64,000 nt of DNA from an uncultured Cohaesibacter sp. (lineage in GTDB: Bacteria > Pseudomonadota > Alphaproteobacteria > Rhizobiales > Cohaesibacteraceae): positions 1,379,303 to 1,443,302 of the forward strand of contig NZ_OY761553.1 of NCBI RefSeq assembly GCF_963664735.1, in the 5' to 3' direction. Both the position numbers and the translations under genes were made by a program. The notes under the pieces are model-generated. The model was given only the letters and a program-made list of their open reading frames with translations, made no database searches and was not told the DNA's origin. Below, in pieces: positions 1 to 8,277 of the stretch (position 1 is the stretch's first letter; the number at the start of each line of letters is the position of its first letter).

Positions 1-90
1 GGCGAGATATGCAGCATTCCCCTTCTCTTCAACGCCATACATCAAGCGCTCATAGAGCGCCTGATGATCGAGATTGGCAGCATTTTCCAT
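1..90 (-). CDS. N-terminal fragment of last gene in nifB-fdx operon (nifQ candidate)
   Basis: An ATG at 90 on the minus strand opens a frame that runs off the left edge (30 residues seen, beginning MENAANLDHQALYERLMYGV). It starts 23 nt after the stop of the upstream [2Fe-2S] ferredoxin, so it is very likely the next gene of the same transcript. In Azotobacter and Pseudomonas stutzeri the genes after nifB and its ferredoxin include nifO and nifQ, and a short LYERLM-type start would suit NifQ, the molybdenum donor for FeMo-cofactor. That identification rests mostly on position; thirty residues are too few to prove it. Incomplete at the window edge. Confidence 0.45.
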   Translation of the reverse strand, partial: MENAANLDHQALYERLMYGVEEKGNAAYLA

Positions 91-113
91 TTTGTCATCC
101 CGAGAGATATACA

Positions 114-473
114 TTATTCGCTCTCGTAGGTGATGCGGATATCTTCATCGCGGACAATCATCTGACAGGCCAGCCGCCAATCGCTTGGCATGTCATTCAC
201 AACGACTTTTTCAAGCTCGTCCTTGGACAATTTGCCCAGTTCCTGAAGGACGGTCTTTTCCTTATCGGTCATATGGACACCCATGTGGGTCGGGCCACCG
301 TCCAGATCCGTGACATGAATGAGGCAGGAGCCGCATTCACCGTCACCGCAATCAAAATGGATGGGCACCTTATATTCCTTGGCGAGTTCCAGAACTGTCT
401 TTTTGTGGCTGCCAGCCGGGGCGTAAATTTCCATTTCATCAAATTCAGGATGCTGAAAAACGATCTTGGGCAT
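114..473 (-). CDS. [2Fe-2S] ferredoxin, nif-associated
   Basis: A 119-residue soluble electron carrier. The cluster ligands are visible as C42-x4-C47-x2-C50 with a distant fourth ligand, C103, in LACQ. This spacing is that of [2Fe-2S] ferredoxins with a long insert between the third and fourth cysteines. It follows a second [2Fe-2S] ferredoxin gene (84 nt gap) in the nifB operon. Its likely job is passing electrons to nitrogenase or to cofactor assembly; Rhodobacter capsulatus keeps comparable nif-linked [2Fe-2S] ferredoxins (FdxC, FdxD). Start chosen at the ATG preceded by AAAAAGGACC. The exact partner cannot be told from sequence. Confidence 0.85.
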   Translation of the reverse strand: MPKIVFQHPEFDEMEIYAPAGSHKKTVLELAKEYKVPIHFDCGDGECGSCLIHVTDLDGGPTHMGVHMTDKEKTVLQELGKLSKDELEKVVVNDMPSDWRLACQMIVRDEDIRITYESE

Positions 474-557
474 TCTACTTGGTCCTTTTTGGTCAAGAGG
501 AGAGGTAGAGCATTTGAACGGGCGCTCCCTTGAGAGCGACTTATCTCTAAAGCCGGA

Positions 558-869
<312 letters not shown>

Positions 870-873
870 CTAG

Positions 874-2142
874 TCAAAGTTCAGCAAAGTCGATGACCTT
901 CGGCTTTGCCTTGCCAGCCAGAACCTCTGCGATTGCCTGTCCGTAGACGCGGCAATCCTCAAGCTCCTGTTCTGTCGGGTGAAACTTGATGCGTTTGCCC
1001 TTTTCAGGTACGCGCATTTTAAGGCCGCGCAATCGGTCCTCGATCATCGGGACGGCTTCGCCAGACCAGCCGAAGGATCCGAACGCTGCACCAACCTTGC
1101 CACGCGTTTCGATAGCAACGAGGGAAGCCAGCAAATCCCAAATGGGCTTGACCGCATCCCCATTGATGGTGGGAGAACCGAAGATCATGCCATCTGCGCC
1201 TTCGATGAGATCAACAAACGGCTCCACCTCGCCGCCTTGCAAATCGTAAAGCGAAACGCGAACACCATCGATCTTGCTCGCTCCTTCATAAACAGAGCGA
1301 GCCATGTCTGCCGTCGCGCCGTAGGCACTCATGTAAAAAATCAGCAGGCTTTTTTCCTTGCCGACGATATCGTTAGGCAAATGCGAACCGGAAAGAGAGC
1401 GATAGCTCTTGATATAGTCCATCGGGTGATCGCGCAGGATCGGCCCATGCGAGGGAGCAATCATCACAGGCTCTAGCGGCTCGATTTTATCCATTGCCTG
1501 TAGCACCCACTTCTTGAAGGGGCGCATGATGTGCTTGAAGTAATATTCAAAGGAAAAGCGGAAATCGCCGACCAGATCGTTATAGAGCCGTTCGTCGCAG
1601 AAATGGGCGCCGAAGACATCGCAAGAGAAGAGGATCTTGTCTTCTTCCAGAAAAGTACATTTGGTTTCTGGCCAATGCAGATAGGGGGTAAGCACAAACT
1701 TCAGAGTACGACCGCCAAGATCAAGGCTATCGCCGTCATCGGTCAGCGTGTAGCTATAATTCTCCAACTCGTCCTTGAGCGTCGCTTGCAGAAGCTTCAG
1801 CCCACGCTGGGAGACATAGATGTGGGCTTGTGGCGCTCGGCGCATAAGTTCCGGCAGTGCTCCGGCGTGATCCAGTTCCAGATGGTTGAGCACAACCGCC
1901 TTGATGGCATCATAGCTTGTTACAGATTCCAGCCTTGCGAAGAACTGCTCGGCGAACTCTTCCTTGACGGTGTCTATGATGGCTACGCCCTGAGCGCCCT
2001 GAACTGCATAGGCATTGTAAGTGGTGCCGTTTGCCGTTTTAAGGATCAGGTCAAAGGTGCGTAAATCAGGATCGAATGCTCCGATCCAATGGACACCCGG
2101 AGCAATTTCTTCTGCAGGTTTGCTTGATAGGGCCGATATCAT
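874..2142 (-). CDS. A-type flavoprotein / flavodiiron protein (FprA-like)
   Basis: About 422 residues. An N-terminal metallo-beta-lactamase fold carries the di-iron ligand motif H87-x-E89-x-D91-H92 (HLELDH), a later histidine in PYLHWPET, an aspartate in CDVFGAH and a histidine in APSHGP. A C-terminal flavodoxin domain starts near IFYMSAYGATADMA, the FMN phosphate loop. Flavodiiron proteins reduce O2 to water or NO to N2O in the cytoplasm. In a nif operon, O2 scavenging around nitrogenase is the simplest role, though some nif-linked FprA proteins may also act as electron carriers. The frame can be extended to 2178, but that would overlap fdxN; the ATG at 2142 lies just after the fdxN stop and is preferred. 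Confidence 0.88.
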   Translation of the reverse strand: MISALSSKPAEEIAPGVHWIGAFDPDLRTFDLILKTANGTTYNAYAVQGAQGVAIIDTVKEEFAEQFFARLESVTSYDAIKAVVLNHLELDHAGALPELMRRAPQAHIYVSQRGLKLLQATLKDELENYSYTLTDDGDSLDLGGRTLKFVLTPYLHWPETKCTFLEEDKILFSCDVFGAHFCDERLYNDLVGDFRFSFEYYFKHIMRPFKKWVLQAMDKIEPLEPVMIAPSHGPILRDHPMDYIKSYRSLSGSHLPNDIVGKEKSLLIFYMSAYGATADMARSVYEGASKIDGVRVSLYDLQGGEVEPFVDLIEGADGMIFGSPTINGDAVKPIWDLLASLVAIETRGKVGAAFGSFGWSGEAVPMIEDRLRGLKMRVPEKGKRIKFHPTEQELEDCRVYGQAIAEVLAGKAKPKVIDFAEL

Positions 2143-2146
2143 GAGT

Positions 2147-2422
2147 TCAAAGCACCCCTGCTGCGACAAGCTCGGCAATGCGTTCGGGAGGAATGCCGGT
2201 CAGACTACCCGGCGGGTTCACGGCTTCTCCAAATTCGTTGAGGATTGCACCTTCCACCGGACAGATACTTGCACATTGAGCATCGAGATAGTCGCCATCG
2301 CAATGCGTACAGGCTTTGGCAGAAATGACAAACTGCCCCTCACCGGTGCTAATCGCATTGGACGGACAAACATCCATGCAGGCATGGCAATTGACGCAGA
2401 GATTGGTGATTTCATAAGACAT
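2147..2422 (-). CDS. fdxN: 2[4Fe-4S] ferredoxin FdxN
   Basis: A 91-residue bacterial ferredoxin with two cluster motifs: CxxCxxCxxxCP near residues 9-20 (LCVNCHACMDVCP) and a second CxxC-x8-CxxxCP (ACTHCDGDYLDAQCASICP). The longer second spacing is that of the nif-linked FdxN type. It sits 14 nt after nifB, the usual place for fdxN in alpha- and gammaproteobacterial nif clusters, where it supplies electrons to NifB or nitrogenase. The low potential expected of the two [4Fe-4S] clusters fits electron delivery from the Rnf complex encoded nearby. Confidence 0.9.
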   Translation of the reverse strand: MSYEITNLCVNCHACMDVCPSNAISTGEGQFVISAKACTHCDGDYLDAQCASICPVEGAILNEFGEAVNPPGSLTGIPPERIAELVAAGVL

Positions 2423-2436
2423 GATATGGCCTCTCC

Positions 2437-4011
2437 TTACGCCGTTTGGCTTTGCGTGCAGTCAGATCCCAGCGCGCCCGATTGGTACATTTCCTTATAA
2501 ACCGCCATCAAGGCCGGAACGATTGGTTGATCTGCATGCTCGCCATTGGGAATAATTCCAGCAGCTTCCAGCTGATCCCAAGGCTTGAAGCCAATCTTGC
2601 AGCACAGCACGACTTCACACCCCTTGAGCATTTCGATGGTTTCCGGCAGAGCGGCATCTCCATCGCCGCAGTTGACTGGCCCTGTGCAATATTGCGCGGT
2701 TTTGCGATGACCGATGAGACGGGCTCCCTTGGACGAAACCTCATAGATCATGAATTCTCTGGCGGACCCGAAATGCTGATTGATCAGCCCCTGCCCGCTG
2801 CTGGCAACGGCCATTTGCACTGTTCGCAAACCAGTTGGCAGCGGAACAATCTCATGCACGCTATTGGCCAGTTGCGAGACAGCTGAAGCATGCTGCTCGA
2901 TGGTAAGGCCGTTGACTGTAAACAGCGTCTTGCCATTGGCCGTCTTGAGCTGTTCCTTGAGACTTATCTGCCGCGCCTTCTGCCTCTCGCGTTCCAGCTC
3001 GATACCGGCTTGCACTCTTGCCCGATTTTCCATGGCGGCTTCATAGTCGATGTCGAGTTCGTCGATCTTGTCGAGCGTAAATTCTTCTCCACGATCTTCG
3101 CCCAGAAGCCCGACAGCATCCGCACGACATTGCCGACAATGGCGCATCATGTTCATATCACCGCAGGCATCTTGTAGCGCTGTCAGCTCTTTCTGCGTCG
3201 GTGCGCGCTGGCCCATCACCCCATAATAGGTGCCATGCTCAGGCTCTGTAATGAGCGGCATGACATTGTGCAGGAACGCTCCCTTTGCTTTGATGACACG
3301 GCTGACTTCCTTGAGATGCTCGTCATTCACGCCAGGAATGAGCACAGAATTGACCTTGACCAGTACACCTCGTTCGATCAGCATTTCGAGGCCCTTCTGC
3401 TGTCGTTCGATCAGCACCCTTGCGGCTTTCACACCTCGCATGCGGCGATTGTTCCAGTAGATCCAAGGATAGATCTGGGCACCGATTTCCGGATCAACGG
3501 CATTGATGGTAATTGTCACATGATCGACATTGTACTTCATCAGGTCATCGACGCAGTCGGGCAACGACAAGCCATTGGTGGACACGCAAAGCTTGATGTC
3601 CGGAGCTTTCTCAGACAGGAGACGGAAAGTCTCAAAGGTGCGGGCGGGATTGGCCAGAGGATCGCCCGGACCGGCGACACCAAGTACAGTCATTTGCGGA
3701 ATGGTCGCTGCCACGGCCAAGGTCTTTTTGACCGCCTGCTCTGGTGTCAAAAGCTCTGAGACAACACCGGGGCGGCTTTCATTGGCGCAGTCGTATTTTC
3801 TATTGCAATAGTTGCACTGGATATTGCAAGCCGGAGCAACGGCAACATGCATGCGGGCGTAGTGATGGTGGGCCTCTTCAGAATAACATGGATGGTTTTT
3901 CACGCGGTCCTTAATGGCGTCGGGTAAATGCTCCATATGGTCATTGGAGCTGCCACACGACACTTGCGTACATCCGGTAGCCTCGAGGGCGTCAGTCATC
4001 CCATCCAACAT
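2437..4011 (-). CDS. nifB: nitrogenase cofactor biosynthesis radical SAM protein NifB
   Basis: 524 residues. NifB makes NifB-co, the [8Fe-9S-C] core of the nitrogenase cofactor. The radical SAM motif C62-x3-C66-x2-C69 (CNIQCNYC) follows a leader rich in Cys and His. A NifX/NafY-like cofactor-binding domain occupies the C-terminus (around GLINQHFGSAREFMIYE). This SAM plus NifX-domain fusion is the usual proteobacterial form. The frame opens at 4035 with no ribosome site; the ATG at 4011 has AGAAAGGA 9 nt upstream and is chosen. First gene after a sigma-54 promoter at 4061-4075 with a NifA site at 4142-4157. Confidence 0.97.
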   Translation of the reverse strand: MLDGMTDALEATGCTQVSCGSSNDHMEHLPDAIKDRVKNHPCYSEEAHHHYARMHVAVAPACNIQCNYCNRKYDCANESRPGVVSELLTPEQAVKKTLAVAATIPQMTVLGVAGPGDPLANPARTFETFRLLSEKAPDIKLCVSTNGLSLPDCVDDLMKYNVDHVTITINAVDPEIGAQIYPWIYWNNRRMRGVKAARVLIERQQKGLEMLIERGVLVKVNSVLIPGVNDEHLKEVSRVIKAKGAFLHNVMPLITEPEHGTYYGVMGQRAPTQKELTALQDACGDMNMMRHCRQCRADAVGLLGEDRGEEFTLDKIDELDIDYEAAMENRARVQAGIELERERQKARQISLKEQLKTANGKTLFTVNGLTIEQHASAVSQLANSVHEIVPLPTGLRTVQMAVASSGQGLINQHFGSAREFMIYEVSSKGARLIGHRKTAQYCTGPVNCGDGDAALPETIEMLKGCEVVLCCKIGFKPWDQLEAAGIIPNGEHADQPIVPALMAVYKEMYQSGALGSDCTQSQTA

Positions 4012-4060
4012 GGTGCCCGATCCTTTCTTCAGCATTGGTCCATAGTCAAGATAACGGATT

Positions 4061-4075
4061 GCAAGGGACGTGCCA
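4061..4075 (-). promoter_or_regulatory. sigma-54 promoter of nifB operon
   Basis: Read on the minus strand, TGGCACGTCCCTTGC matches the -24/-12 consensus TGGCAC-N5-TTGC at every fixed position. The expected start of transcription is near 4050, about 38 nt before the nifB ATG at 4011. Confidence 0.9.
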
Positions 4076-4141
4076 TTCGCAAGAATTCATGCAATACACT
4101 GATATTGCTTATTTTTTCATGTTGTATGCGACATTTCTCAT

Positions 4142-4157
4142 TGTCGGAGTTGCGACA
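4142..4157. promoter_or_regulatory. NifA upstream activator site of nifB operon
   Basis: TGTCGGAGTTGCGACA has the exact TGT-N10-ACA form of NifA sites and is itself partly palindromic. It lies about 67 bp upstream of the -24 element at 4075, a workable looping distance for a sigma-54 activator. Confidence 0.85.
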
Positions 4158-4280
4158 AACAAACGTCGAGACAGGAGCGGTTTTTGTGGCATACCGTCCA
4201 ATGGGCACTTCTGATTTATTTGCTGGAAAGAAGGCGGGTTTGACAGGGAAACCCGAGATATGAGGAAGGAGCGATCCCGA

Positions 4281-5918
4281 TCAGATGCGTCTGACCGAGA
4301 TCCCTAGAATTTTGATACGATAAGCAATCTGACGAGGAGTCATGTCAAGCAATCGCGCAGCTTTTGCCTGCACCCAACCGGCTTCTTCAAGAGCGGCAAT
4401 AACCCGCTCACGCTCATCCAGTTCTTCATTCTGCCAAGCATTCTCTGAAGGGCTTTCTTCTATTGCAGCAGGCGTTTTCAGGATTGGTGCCAGTGGCTGA
4501 GCGGGAACACCGATGAGCGCTTTTTCGGGCAAGCCGGACAGGGAGACCACATCGCGATCAATAATGCCATCCGCACTCATCACCGATGCCCGCTCAAGGC
4601 AGTTTTCCAACTCGCGAACGTTGCCCGGCCAAGTGTGGCGCATGAGCAGACGTACGGCACTGTCTTTCAGGGTTAGTGGTCGCCCTTGCTGTTGCCCGAT
4701 CTTGGCGATCAGGAAGCGGGCCAGCTCGGGAATATCATCCATACGATCTCTCAAGGATGGCATGTTGATCGCCATAACATTGAGGCGATAGTAAAGATCC
4801 TCGCGGAAATCCCCCGCTTCCACAGCGGCTTCCAAGTCCTTGTTGGTTGCGGCAATGATGCGAACGTCCACCTTATGGGTCTTGTTGCCGCCAACACGCT
4901 CGAATTCTCCCTCCTGCAGAACACGGAGAAGCTTGGACTGAAAGGCTGGCGTAATCTCGCCAATTTCATCAAGAAAAAGGGTTCCACCATCGGCCTGCTC
5001 AAAGCGGCCCTTGCGCATGGAAGTCGCCCCCGTAAACGCCCCTTTTTCATGACCGAACAATTCGGATTCCAGCAGGTTATCAGGAAGCGCCGCGCAGTTG
5101 AGCTTGAGATACGGCTCATTAGCGCGCGGAGAATTATAGTGAATGGCATTGGCGATAAGCTCCTTGCCGGTGCCACTTTCGCCTCGGATCAAAACGGTCG
5201 TGTTCCACTTGGCCACCATGCGGACCTGATCGAACACAAGCCGCATCGCTTCTGTTTCTCCGATGATATTTTCAAAGCCATGCTGACGCTTGATCCGCCG
5301 GCGCAGGCTGTCTCGTTCCTGGCGCAGCATTTCCTGCTCTTCCTGAACCGTGCTGGAAAGAAGAATGGCCTGCCCGATCAGGGAGGCGATCATCTGCATC
5401 AGCTTGGCATTGTCTTCAAGAAACTTGTCAGCGTAGTTCGGCTGTGCCGCGAACACACCTGCGGGCTCGTTGGAGCCCAGAAATATGGGAGCACCGATAA
5501 AGGGGCGGCTGGGATCGTAAACGCCAAGCCGATCCAGAAAACGCGGCTCCTCGTCGATGCGAGGCACGACGATCAGCTTGCGTTCACTCAAAATCGAGCC
5601 GACAATACCTTCGCCCGGCAAATAACTGACATTTTGTGTGAAAGTCGCTTCATCCTGATGAATATCGATTATTTTCAATAAGCCGCTTGCCTTGTCGAGC
5701 AGGCAAATCATGCCGTAATGCAGTCGTCCCTCTTCATGCAACAAACGCAGCACTTCTCTTGCTGTTTCATGCAAATCGAGTGATCTGCCCAGCAGCTGGC
5801 TCACCTTGTAGAGCGTTTCCAACTCTCTGCGATAAAAGGCACAGAAGACGGGCTTTGGGCACAGACCATCTTCGTGATTGATGACTTCATCCGACGTCGT
5901 AGGACACTGAATGCTCAT
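4281..5918 (-). CDS. nifA: nif-specific sigma-54 activator NifA
   Basis: 545 residues. A GAF domain (about 35-190) is followed by an AAA+ sigma-54 interaction domain (about 215-445) with Walker A GESGTGKE at 246-253, the sigma-54-contacting GAFTGA at 293-298 and Walker B GGTLFLDE at 311-318. A Fis-type helix-turn-helix ends the protein (about 500-545). NifA drives nif promoters from TGT-N10-ACA sites such as those found here. Oxygen-sensitive alphaproteobacterial NifA proteins have a C-x11-C-x19-C-x4-C motif running into the interdomain linker; here C440 is the last cysteine, and the linker (about 450-500) has none, as in Klebsiella and Azotobacter NifA. It lies 25 nt after the nifL-like gene, very probably in one operon. 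Confidence 0.96.
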   Translation of the reverse strand: MSIQCPTTSDEVINHEDGLCPKPVFCAFYRRELETLYKVSQLLGRSLDLHETAREVLRLLHEEGRLHYGMICLLDKASGLLKIIDIHQDEATFTQNVSYLPGEGIVGSILSERKLIVVPRIDEEPRFLDRLGVYDPSRPFIGAPIFLGSNEPAGVFAAQPNYADKFLEDNAKLMQMIASLIGQAILLSSTVQEEQEMLRQERDSLRRRIKRQHGFENIIGETEAMRLVFDQVRMVAKWNTTVLIRGESGTGKELIANAIHYNSPRANEPYLKLNCAALPDNLLESELFGHEKGAFTGATSMRKGRFEQADGGTLFLDEIGEITPAFQSKLLRVLQEGEFERVGGNKTHKVDVRIIAATNKDLEAAVEAGDFREDLYYRLNVMAINMPSLRDRMDDIPELARFLIAKIGQQQGRPLTLKDSAVRLLMRHTWPGNVRELENCLERASVMSADGIIDRDVVSLSGLPEKALIGVPAQPLAPILKTPAAIEESPSENAWQNEELDERERVIAALEEAGWVQAKAARLLDMTPRQIAYRIKILGISVRRI

Positions 5919-5943
5919 GATGCTCGCAATCTACTAGGGAGGA

Positions 5944-6813
5944 CTAACAGGCTGGCAGGCTGACACATATGGTCGAACCGCGCACATTGCTCTCGCGGAT
6001 CTCTATGTCACCATGCAGGTCTGCAACGATCTGTCTGGCAATGGCCAACCCCAAACCGGCATGGTGAGGGCCTGATTGCCAGGCGGTATAAAATGGCTCG
6101 AAGACCTTCGTTCTGGTGGCCCGATCTATGCCGGGTCCACTATCCTGAAGGCAAACTTCAACCATTCTATCGGCACCAACGCGCGATATGACGCTGACCG
6201 CACGGGCGGTTGCGCCATTCTCCCCTATGGCGTTGATGGCATTATCAAGCAACATCCGGAGCAGCACTCGAATTGTGATTTCATCGCTGAAAATCATTGG
6301 CAGTTCCGGACTTGCACGCCACTCGACCTCAATTCCGCTTGCATCTATGCGGTCGCCGGCAATAATAAGGCAGTCCCGTATCGCTTCATTTATATTGACC
6401 GGGACATGCGGGACGTGTTTGTCGTTTGGTAGCGATAGCCGCAAGGTGCGAGCGGCTTCGTGACCGGAATCGAGCGCCTCATCAAGAGCGCACCCCATTG
6501 GCATATTGCAGCCAGCTCCTCTGGCACCTCCCGCCTCCTTCGAGCCACACCCGCTTCTCTGCAAATTGTTTGATAGCGCCGTCATGACATTGAGCGGCTT
6601 CTGCAACAGATATAGAGCACCGTCGATGACCTCGCGTGTGCGATATTCCATCTCCGTTTCAGCCATTCTGGCGCGGACTGCGTTGAGCCGCGCTTTCTCA
6701 TATTCCTGTTTCTGGAACTCCACCAGCTGGCAACGAGATGCGCATTCAACGGTGTAGAATGGGACTTGAGCCCGCTTTGCGAGTTGTTCTGTCATGTCGG
6801 TCTGCTGCTTCAT
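5944..6813 (-). CDS. NifL-like transmitter protein without PAS sensor domains
   Basis: 289 residues from the ATG at 6813. A helical segment (EMEYRTREVIDGALYLLQ) resembles the region before the ATPase domain of NifL but has no phospho-acceptor histidine. A complete GHKL ATP-binding domain follows: N box LLDNAINAIGENG, G1 DSGPGID, G2 GLGLAIARQIV. Known NifL proteins (over 490 residues) carry two N-terminal PAS domains, the first binding FAD; none is present, and an in-frame TAA at 6880-6882 closes the frame. Instead there are cysteines C24-x3-C28 and C89-x12-C102-x5-C108. The frame could start at 6879, but the sigma-54 promoter at 6839-6853 places transcription start near 6828, so a later ATG is needed; 6813 has GGA 7 nt upstream. 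Position just before nifA is the classic nifLA order. Confidence 0.8.
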   Translation of the reverse strand: MKQQTDMTEQLAKRAQVPFYTVECASRCQLVEFQKQEYEKARLNAVRARMAETEMEYRTREVIDGALYLLQKPLNVMTALSNNLQRSGCGSKEAGGARGAGCNMPMGCALDEALDSGHEAARTLRLSLPNDKHVPHVPVNINEAIRDCLIIAGDRIDASGIEVEWRASPELPMIFSDEITIRVLLRMLLDNAINAIGENGATARAVSVISRVGADRMVEVCLQDSGPGIDRATRTKVFEPFYTAWQSGPHHAGLGLAIARQIVADLHGDIEIRESNVRGSTICVSLPAC

Positions 6814-6838
6814 TGTCAAATCCATACAAAATACAGAT

Positions 6839-6853
6839 GCAACTTGCGTGCCG
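6839..6853 (-). promoter_or_regulatory. sigma-54 promoter of nifL-like/nifA operon
   Basis: On the minus strand, CGGCACGCAAGTTGC matches TGGCAC-N5-TTGC with one mismatch (C for the first T). It faces nifL-nifA, implying NifA autoactivation. It predicts a transcript start near 6828, inside the longest nifL frame. Confidence 0.72.
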
Positions 6854-6894
6854 AATGAAATAGGGCTGATTTTGGCCATTTATGCTGAGCCAGT

Positions 6895-6910
6895 TGTCGC
6901 GTTTGCGACA
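6895..6910. promoter_or_regulatory. NifA upstream activator site shared by nifLA and rnf
   Basis: TGTCGCGTTTGCGACA is a TGT-N10-ACA NifA site and nearly a full palindrome. It lies 124 bp upstream of the rnf -24 element (7034) and 42 bp upstream of the nifL -24 element (6853). It is the only such site I found between the two promoters. Confidence 0.8.
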
Positions 6911-7033
6911 ATGACACGAGCCCTTCGCGCGTTTTTGTAGCAAATGCATCAGAATTGACCGATTTGGCTTTCGGGCAAAAAGGCGGCAGAAACCGGCCCG
7001 TTTCAAGCCGTTCCGTCAGCTGAGCAATATGTT

Positions 7034-7048
7034 TGGCATGGTTGATGC
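7034..7048 (+). promoter_or_regulatory. sigma-54 promoter of rnf operon
   Basis: TGGCATGGTTGATGC keeps the invariant GG and GC with correct spacing (TGGCAt-N5-aTGC). The expected transcript start is about 7060, before the rnfA ATG at 7098. It overlaps an upstream extension of the rnfA frame, supporting the later start. Confidence 0.72.
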
Positions 7049-7097
7049 AGTTCGTTCCACGAAACCCGATTTTCAACCAGACGATTGGACTGCCTTC

Positions 7098-7679
7098 ATG
7101 GAACATACTCTGCTGATCCTTCTGGAAACAGCGCTCGTCAACAATGTGGTGCTGGTCAAGTTTTTAGGGCTGTGTCCCTTCATGGGCGTCTCGAACAAGC
7201 TTTCCGCTGCTTTGGGCATGGGTTTTGCCACCACATTTGTGCTGACCTTGGCGGCTACTGCGGCGTGGGTGGTTGAGAAATTCATGTTGGAGCCTTTGGG
7301 CCTTCAGTATTTGCGCATCCTGACCCTCATTTTGCTGATCGCAGCTATTGTGCAATTCACCGAAATGGCCATTCACAAATTCTCTCCGGTTCTGCACCAG
7401 CGTCTGGGTATTTTTCTGCCATTGATCACGACAAACTGCGCGGTGCTCGGTGTTGCTCTGCTGAACATTCAGGAAGATCACACCTTCTTTGAAAGTGTTC
7501 TGTTCGGGTTGGGATCCGCTCTTGGCTTCTCACTGGTGCTGGTTCTTTTTGCGGGCCTTAGAGAACGCATCAAGCTGGCAGATGTTCCGGCCCTTTTCAA
7601 AGGCACTCCGATTGCCTTTCTCACGGCAGGCTTTCTCTCGCTCTCCTTCATGGGATTTGCAGGGCTGGTTTCCCACTAA
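7098..7679 (+). CDS. rnfA: electron transport complex subunit RnfA
   Basis: 193 residues, six predicted membrane helices. The N-terminus [16 protein letters not shown] followed by [13 protein letters not shown] matches the RnfA/NqrE family; the GLCPFMG segment holds one of the cysteines that bind the intramembrane Fe-S centre with RnfE. Rnf couples ion flow across the inner membrane to electron flow between NADH and ferredoxin; in diazotrophs it runs toward ferredoxin reduction. The frame opens at 7029, but family alignment and the promoter at 7034-7048 both favour 7098. First gene of rnfABCDGEH. Confidence 0.96.
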   Translation: MEHTLLILLETALVNNVVLVKFLGLCPFMGVSNKLSAALGMGFATTFVLTLAATAAWVVEKFMLEPLGLQYLRILTLILLIAAIVQFTEMAIHKFSPVLHQRLGIFLPLITTNCAVLGVALLNIQEDHTFFESVLFGLGSALGFSLVLVLFAGLRERIKLADVPALFKGTPIAFLTAGFLSLSFMGFAGLVSH

Positions 7680-7728
7680 CCTCAAAACAATCGTTTGCAA
7701 CAAGGCATGGCAATAAAGGAAATTTGAA

Positions 7729-8265
7729 ATGTTGGCAGCTATGGGTGCTCTTTTGGCTTTGGGTATTGTTCTGGGTGGCGGGCTTGGCTTGGCTGCACAT
7801 TACCTGCGTGTTGAAGGCAACCCGATTGCAAGCGAGATCGAAGAGTTGCTTCCTGGCTCAAACTGTGGCCAGTGCGGCTTTCTCGGCTGTGCCGATGCTG
7901 CCAATGCACTCGCAGACCATAATGCTGAAGTAACCTTATGCCCTCCGGGCGGCAAGGATCTGGCAGCTGCTCTGGCTGACAAGTTGGGCGTTGAGGCGGA
8001 CCTTTCGGGCATGAAAGACACCGGACCGATGATTGCCTTCGTGTTCGAAGATCTCTGCATCGGATGTACCAAATGCTCCAAACGCTGTCCGACAGACGCA
8101 ATCGTGGGGGCTTCCAAGCAAATACACGGCGTTGTCGATGATGCATGCACCGGCTGCGAAAAATGCGCCGATGTCTGCCCGACCGGCGCGATCGCAATGC
8201 GCAAAGAAACGACGACCATTCAAACCTGGCACTGGCCGAAACCAGTCCTCCCTCTGGCAAGTTAA
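7729..8265 (+). CDS. rnfB: electron transport complex subunit RnfB
   Basis: 178 residues. One N-terminal membrane anchor (about 3-25) is followed by a four-cysteine Fe-S domain (C46-x2-C49-x4-C54-x16-C71, in NCGQCGFLGC) and two [4Fe-4S] ferredoxin motifs (CIGCTKCSKRCP and CTGCEKCADVCP). RnfB is the cytoplasmic-face subunit that exchanges electrons with ferredoxin. The ribosome site AAGGA lies 9 nt before the ATG; the gap from rnfA is 49 nt. The protein ends with a short tail after the second cluster. Confidence 0.95.
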   Translation: MLAAMGALLALGIVLGGGLGLAAHYLRVEGNPIASEIEELLPGSNCGQCGFLGCADAANALADHNAEVTLCPPGGKDLAAALADKLGVEADLSGMKDTGPMIAFVFEDLCIGCTKCSKRCPTDAIVGASKQIHGVVDDACTGCEKCADVCPTGAIAMRKETTTIQTWHWPKPVLPLAS

Positions 8266-8277
8266 CGGATTGACCCA

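Noticed and set aside
4686-5681. 331-codon plus-strand frame opposite nifA
   Set aside because: Antisense shadow of the well-supported nifA; no domain seen.
6816-7106. 96-codon minus-strand frame upstream of the nifL-like gene, considered as a lost PAS domain
   Set aside because: Its sequence has no PAS pattern, it is in another frame and it overlaps the promoters and the NifA site.
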